DNA of 6,065 nucleotides from Desulfobacteraceae bacterium (GTDB lineage Bacteria > Desulfobacterota > DSM-4660 > Desulfatiglandales > Desulfatiglandaceae), in the NCBI GenBank assembly GCA_030642205.1, contig DAOWOF010000149.1, forward strand, positions 1 through 6,065, read 5' to 3'. A program made the position numbers and the translations under genes. Below are positions 5,688 to 6,065 of this stretch, piece by piece. The notes beneath the pieces were generated by a model, which had not been told where the DNA came from, searched no databases, and was given only the letters and a program-made list of their open reading frames with translations. Numbering within the stretch: the stretch's first letter is position 1; the number at the start of each line of letters is the position of its first letter.

Positions 5688-6065
5688 CTAATCAAACATA
5701 GCAATAAACATCCCTGCTGCTGCTGCCGAACCAATTACGCCAGCCAAGTTTGGGCCAACTGCATGCATTAGAAGATGATTAGTCTTGTCATATTTAAGTC
5801 CTTCCATTTGAGCAACTCTGGCGGCCATTGGAACTGCTGAAACTCCGGCAGCGCCTATCAATGGGTTTATTTTATCTTTAAGGAACTTGTTCATTATCTT
5901 TACTGTCAAAATGCCACCAACAGTACAAACCGCAAAATCAACCAAACCCAGGCTAAAAATAAACATAGGTTTCCATGTGAGAAACTTATCTGCCTGCATG
6001 GTTGCTCCAACTGACACTCCTAACAATATGGTCATAATATTCATAAGGGAGCCTTGAGCCGTTTC
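5688..6065 (-). CDS. mmdB: Sodium-translocating decarboxylase beta subunit, C-terminal part
   Basis: An open frame entering from the right edge gives the last 125 residues of an OadB/MmdB/GcdB protein. The first residues, ETAQGSLMNIMTILLGVSVGATM, match the family before any internal Met, so the apparent ATG at 6044 is internal and the gene starts outside the window. Family signatures are PLIGAAGVSAVPMAARV, then LLMHAVGPNLAGVIGS, with a final hydrophobic AAAAGMFIAMF. The GPN(L/V)AGVIGS helix carries Asn and Ser residues of the region linked to Na+ binding in Klebsiella OadB. The protein is a multi-span inner-membrane pump that decarboxylates carboxybiotin and exports Na+. The substrate is set by the alpha subunit, and the nearby MmdA-type gene suggests methylmalonyl-CoA; a glutaconyl-CoA or oxaloacetate enzyme elsewhere is possible. 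It leads an operon with the small exported protein 37 bases downstream. Confidence 0.93.
   Translation of the reverse strand, partial: ETAQGSLMNIMTILLGVSVGATMQADKFLTWKPMFIFSLGLVDFAVCTVGGILTVKIMNKFLKDKINPLIGAAGVSAVPMAARVAQMEGLKYDKTNHLLMHAVGPNLAGVIGSAAAAGMFIAMFD

Overview
The window is AT-rich bacterial DNA with six protein genes, two of them cut by the window ends. The gene content suggests a Gram-negative anaerobe or facultative anaerobe: type IV pilus genes sit beside a biotin-dependent, probably sodium-translocating acyl-CoA decarboxylase. The pairing of pilC with a PilS-type kinase and the decarboxylase type would fit Desulfobacterota or a similar group. This placement is inference, because no rRNA or marker gene is present.

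Left part (1-2605, minus strand): pilC, the inner-membrane platform protein of the type IV pilus motor, is followed in the same direction by a six-helix PAS/HisKA sensor kinase of the PilS type. The kinase runs off the left edge before its ATPase domain. The two genes look like one transcription unit that builds pili and tunes their expression.

Middle (2606-3219): this is a 614-base divergent intergenic region. It holds a GC-rich, hairpin-dense block (about 2705-2885) that stands out from the AT-rich flanks and looks like an unassigned structured RNA. It also holds possible promoters facing both ways around a shared palindrome, and a leader with two clear hairpins in front of the rightward operon.

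Right part (3220-6065): on the plus strand, a minimal 70-residue biotin carrier and a 516-residue acyl-CoA carboxyltransferase (MmdA/PccB type) form a two-gene operon with non-ATG starts. Converging on it from the right edge, on the minus strand, is the C-terminal end of the sodium-pump decarboxylase beta subunit (OadB/MmdB/GcdB family). It is followed by a small exported protein whose C-terminal membrane helix resembles the OadG gamma subunit. A 16-bp perfect inverted repeat between the two converging units is the likely shared terminator.

Together the four right-hand genes could supply a whole decarboxylase pump. The carboxyltransferase moves CO2 from methylmalonyl-CoA to biotin on the small carrier. 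The beta subunit then decarboxylates carboxybiotin while moving Na+ outward, and the small membrane protein may take the gamma role. Run in reverse, the same machine could carboxylate propionyl-CoA at the expense of the sodium gradient. The window alone does not settle substrate or direction.
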